Positions 59,239-64,000 of a stretch of DNA of 64,000 nt are shown here, piece by piece. The notes under the pieces are model-generated. The model did no database searches. It was not told the origin of the DNA and saw only the letters and a program-made list of their open reading frames with translations. Source of the stretch: Amycolatopsis jejuensis (GTDB lineage Bacteria > Actinomycetota > Actinomycetes > Mycobacteriales > Pseudonocardiaceae); assembly GCF_000717335.1 (NCBI RefSeq), contig NZ_JNYZ01000001.1:62001-126000 (forward strand). Reading direction: 5' to 3'. A program made the translations under genes and the position numbers. Each line of letters starts with the position of its first letter. Position 1 is the first letter of the stretch.

Positions 59239-60018
59239 TCATGAATCGAGTTCGGCGAGGGCGAGGAGATCGTCGTCGGCGAGTTCGAAGTCGAAGACCG
59301 CCGCGTTTTCCCGGATGCGGGACGGGGTGGCGGATTTCGGGATCACTATCGTGCCCAGCTGCAGGTGCCAGCGGAGGACCAGCTGAGCCGGGGTTTTGCC
59401 GTATTTGGCGGCCAGTGCGGTGATGACGCGGTCGTTGAGGTGGCGGCCGCGGGCCAGCGGGCTCCAGGCTTCGGTGGCGATGCCGTGTTCGGTGTGGAAG
59501 GCCCGTAGTGGGGCTTGCTGCTGCCAGGGGTGGAGTTCTACCTGGTTCACCGCGGGGATGACGTCGGTTTCGTCGAGGAGGCGGCGGAGTTCTTGGATGC
59601 CGAAGTTGGAGACGCCGATTGCCCTTACCCGGCCTTCGTGGAGGAGGCGTTCGAGGGCTCGCCAGGTTTCCACGTAGAGGTTGTGCTGGGGTTGCGGCCA
59701 GTGGATGAGGTAGAGGTCGATCTCGCCCAGGGCGGCGGCGCTGCGGTCGAAGGCGCGGAGGGTGTTGTCGTAGCCGTGGTCGGTGTTCCAGACCTTGGTG
59801 GTGATGAAGAGGTCTCTGCGGGGGATGCCTGACGTGCGCAGGGCTTCGGCTACTTCGGGCTCGTTGCCGTACATGGCGGCGGTGTCGATGCTGCGGTAGC
59901 CGCTGTTCAGGGCGGTCGTTATTGCGGTGGGGATTTGGGCTGGGCGGATTTGGTATACGCCCAGGCCTAGCTGGGGGATTTTTGTGCCGTTGTTCAGGGT
60001 GAGCAGGGGTGGGGCCAT
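59239..60018 (-). CDS. Aldo/keto reductase
   Basis: A 259-residue NADPH-dependent reductase of the AKR5-like group. GYRSIDTAAMYGNEPEVAEALR (Asp and Tyr of the tetrad), TTKVWN (Lys), LIHWPQP (His) and IPKSATPSRIREN (cofactor loop). Substrate unknown (2,5-diketogluconate/methylglyoxal-type in relatives). ATG 60018; the frame extends upstream without support. Lies downstream of the dimethylglycine dehydrogenase across composite repeat copy B. Confidence 0.92.
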   Translation of the reverse strand: MAPPLLTLNNGTKIPQLGLGVYQIRPAQIPTAITTALNSGYRSIDTAAMYGNEPEVAEALRTSGIPRRDLFITTKVWNTDHGYDNTLRAFDRSAAALGEIDLYLIHWPQPQHNLYVETWRALERLLHEGRVRAIGVSNFGIQELRRLLDETDVIPAVNQVELHPWQQQAPLRAFHTEHGIATEAWSPLARGRHLNDRVITALAAKYGKTPAQLVLRWHLQLGTIVIPKSATPSRIRENAAVFDFELADDDLLALAELDS

Positions 60019-60083
60019 GGGGCTCGTCCTCCACTGGGGATCCTGCGGAGGATCTTGCCACGGGTGGTGGGGATTGGTGCGGT

Positions 60084-60296
60084 GGGGCACCCCGAAGGTG
60101 GAGTGTCACGACGGTGCGAGCTTCGGATCGGGGTGCAGGGCGGGGGCTGGGTGCCGGGTCTCGGTGGGTACGTCGGCTGCGGTGAGTGGGTGGTGGGTGG
60201 TGGGTGAAAAGGGCTGTGAAGGGAACCTTCACGGAATGTAGGTCTGTGAAGGGAACCATGAGGGAATCTGATTCCGTGAAGGTTCCCTTCACGGAC
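60084..60296. repeat. Composite intergenic element, copy B, with palindrome R5
   Basis: An inverted relative of 50291-50544. It opens with GGGGCACCCCGAAGGTGGAG (60084-60103; the 27-bp block ends 60110), then the GC-rich linker, a compact hairpin CTGTGAAGG-GAA-CCTTCACGG (60214-60234) and the 55-bp palindrome R5 at 60242-60296. It lacks the 54-bp hairpin insertion. R5 lies 22 bp from the dehydrogenase stop. The element occupies most of the 300-bp gap between the two minus-strand genes. Confidence 0.8.
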
Positions 60297-60318
60297 GTCG
60301 GGCGGGGGGTGGGTGGGG

Positions 60319-63576
<3,258 letters not shown>

Positions 63577-63580
<4 letters not shown>

Positions 63581-64000
63581 GGCGCCTCCTCCCGGTATTC
63601 GACCGCCGCGTCGGCGAGCCAGGCCGCGAAATAGGGCGCGAACGACTGCCGCACCAGGACGGTGTACTCCCCCGCCTCCCGCACCATCAGGATGATTCCG
63701 GTGCGGGCGAACAATGTCTGCACGCACGTCCCGGGCGGCGACACGCTCGGGTGCAGGTCGATCGCGCAGCCGTGCGCGAGCACGTCGCGGGCGGCCGGTC
63801 CGGCGAGGTGCACGGCGGTGCGCTGCGCGGAAACATCGGTGACTGCGCCGACCGCAACCGCTTCCCGCAAGGCCGCTTCGGTACCTTCGGGAGCGTCGAT
63901 CACCAGGTACTCGTCCGGCCCCAGCCACAGGACATCGCCCGCCCCGGCGGCGAACGTGCACGGTTCGGGTAACGGAACGCCCAGCACATCCGCGACGACC
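63577..64000 (-). CDS. soxG: Sarcosine oxidase gamma subunit (5' end outside window)
   Basis: The last 140 codons of a SoxG-like protein; the frame is open to base 64000. LGVPLPEPCTFAAGAGDVLWLGPDEYLV, SAQRTAVHLAGPAARDVLAHG and SVSPPGTCVQTLFARTGIIL are typical of the gamma subunit of heterotetrameric sarcosine oxidase. Other subunits would lie beyond the right edge. Overlaps purU by 4 bp. Confidence 0.85.

Overview
The window is a continuous stretch of a high-GC actinobacterial chromosome, most likely Pseudonocardiaceae and probably Amycolatopsis or a close relative. The evidence is mycothiol (mshC) and ergothioneine (egtABCD) synthesis, an inhA-type FAS-II operon, a coproporphyrin ferrochelatase with a C-terminal cysteine cluster, type VII (ESX-like) secretion proteins, deazaflavin-type oxidoreductase chemistry, and heavy use of GTG/TTG starts and 4-bp ATGA/GTGA gene overlaps. 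No tRNA, rRNA, CRISPR array, integrase, transposase or replication origin was seen.

Layout. 1-6.7 kb: PAC2 protein (cut by the window edge), metallophosphoesterase/MFS/ArsR cluster with a tandem operator, an ABC-F protein with a possible leader peptide, and a low-GC type VII toxin remnant beside an intact immunity-like gene. 6.9-13.8 kb: mshC, a cytochrome P450, an AAA ATPase plus VWA pair, and a conserved unknown. 13.9-33.6 kb: a mirror image of the Mycobacterium tuberculosis acn-ripA-moxR1-fabG1-inhA-hemZ neighbourhood, interrupted by a TetR/MFS efflux pair and by a six-gene operon (MHS transporter, two-component system, TAXI binding protein, thioesterase, TrmL). 33.6-53.5 kb: accessory DNA lying between acn and its presumed repressor gene acnR. 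It holds SnoaL and VOC proteins, efeOB with a phosphoesterase, a secreted peptidase, a nitrilase/PLP dehydratase module with an XRE-cupin regulator, egtABCD, a LysR/amino-acid dehydrogenase pair, prolyl iminopeptidase, and an EspG/PPE/PE-like set. 53.6-64 kb: acnR, a TIGR03086 protein, paired CNNM membrane proteins, an aldo/keto reductase, and a sarcosine/dimethylglycine operon (soxG-purU-dehydrogenase) running off the right edge.

Regulation visible in the DNA. A 16-bp AcnR-type palindrome overlaps the -10 of acn and a one-mismatch copy sits in front of acnR, 23 kb away. A TTTTGGA/TCCAAAA-type dyad precedes both a TetR gene and the efflux gene after it. A 33-bp dyad separates the nitrilase operon from its XRE-cupin regulator.

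Repeats. Five copies of a 55-bp palindrome lie at gene 3' ends, four of them between convergent genes, and in two cases the palindrome supplies the stop codon of the gene before it. Two copies belong to a larger composite element present in inverted orientation about 10 kb apart; one of these carries a 54-bp insertion with perfect 19-bp hairpin arms. These repeats and the regulatory dyads are the least-explained structures here.
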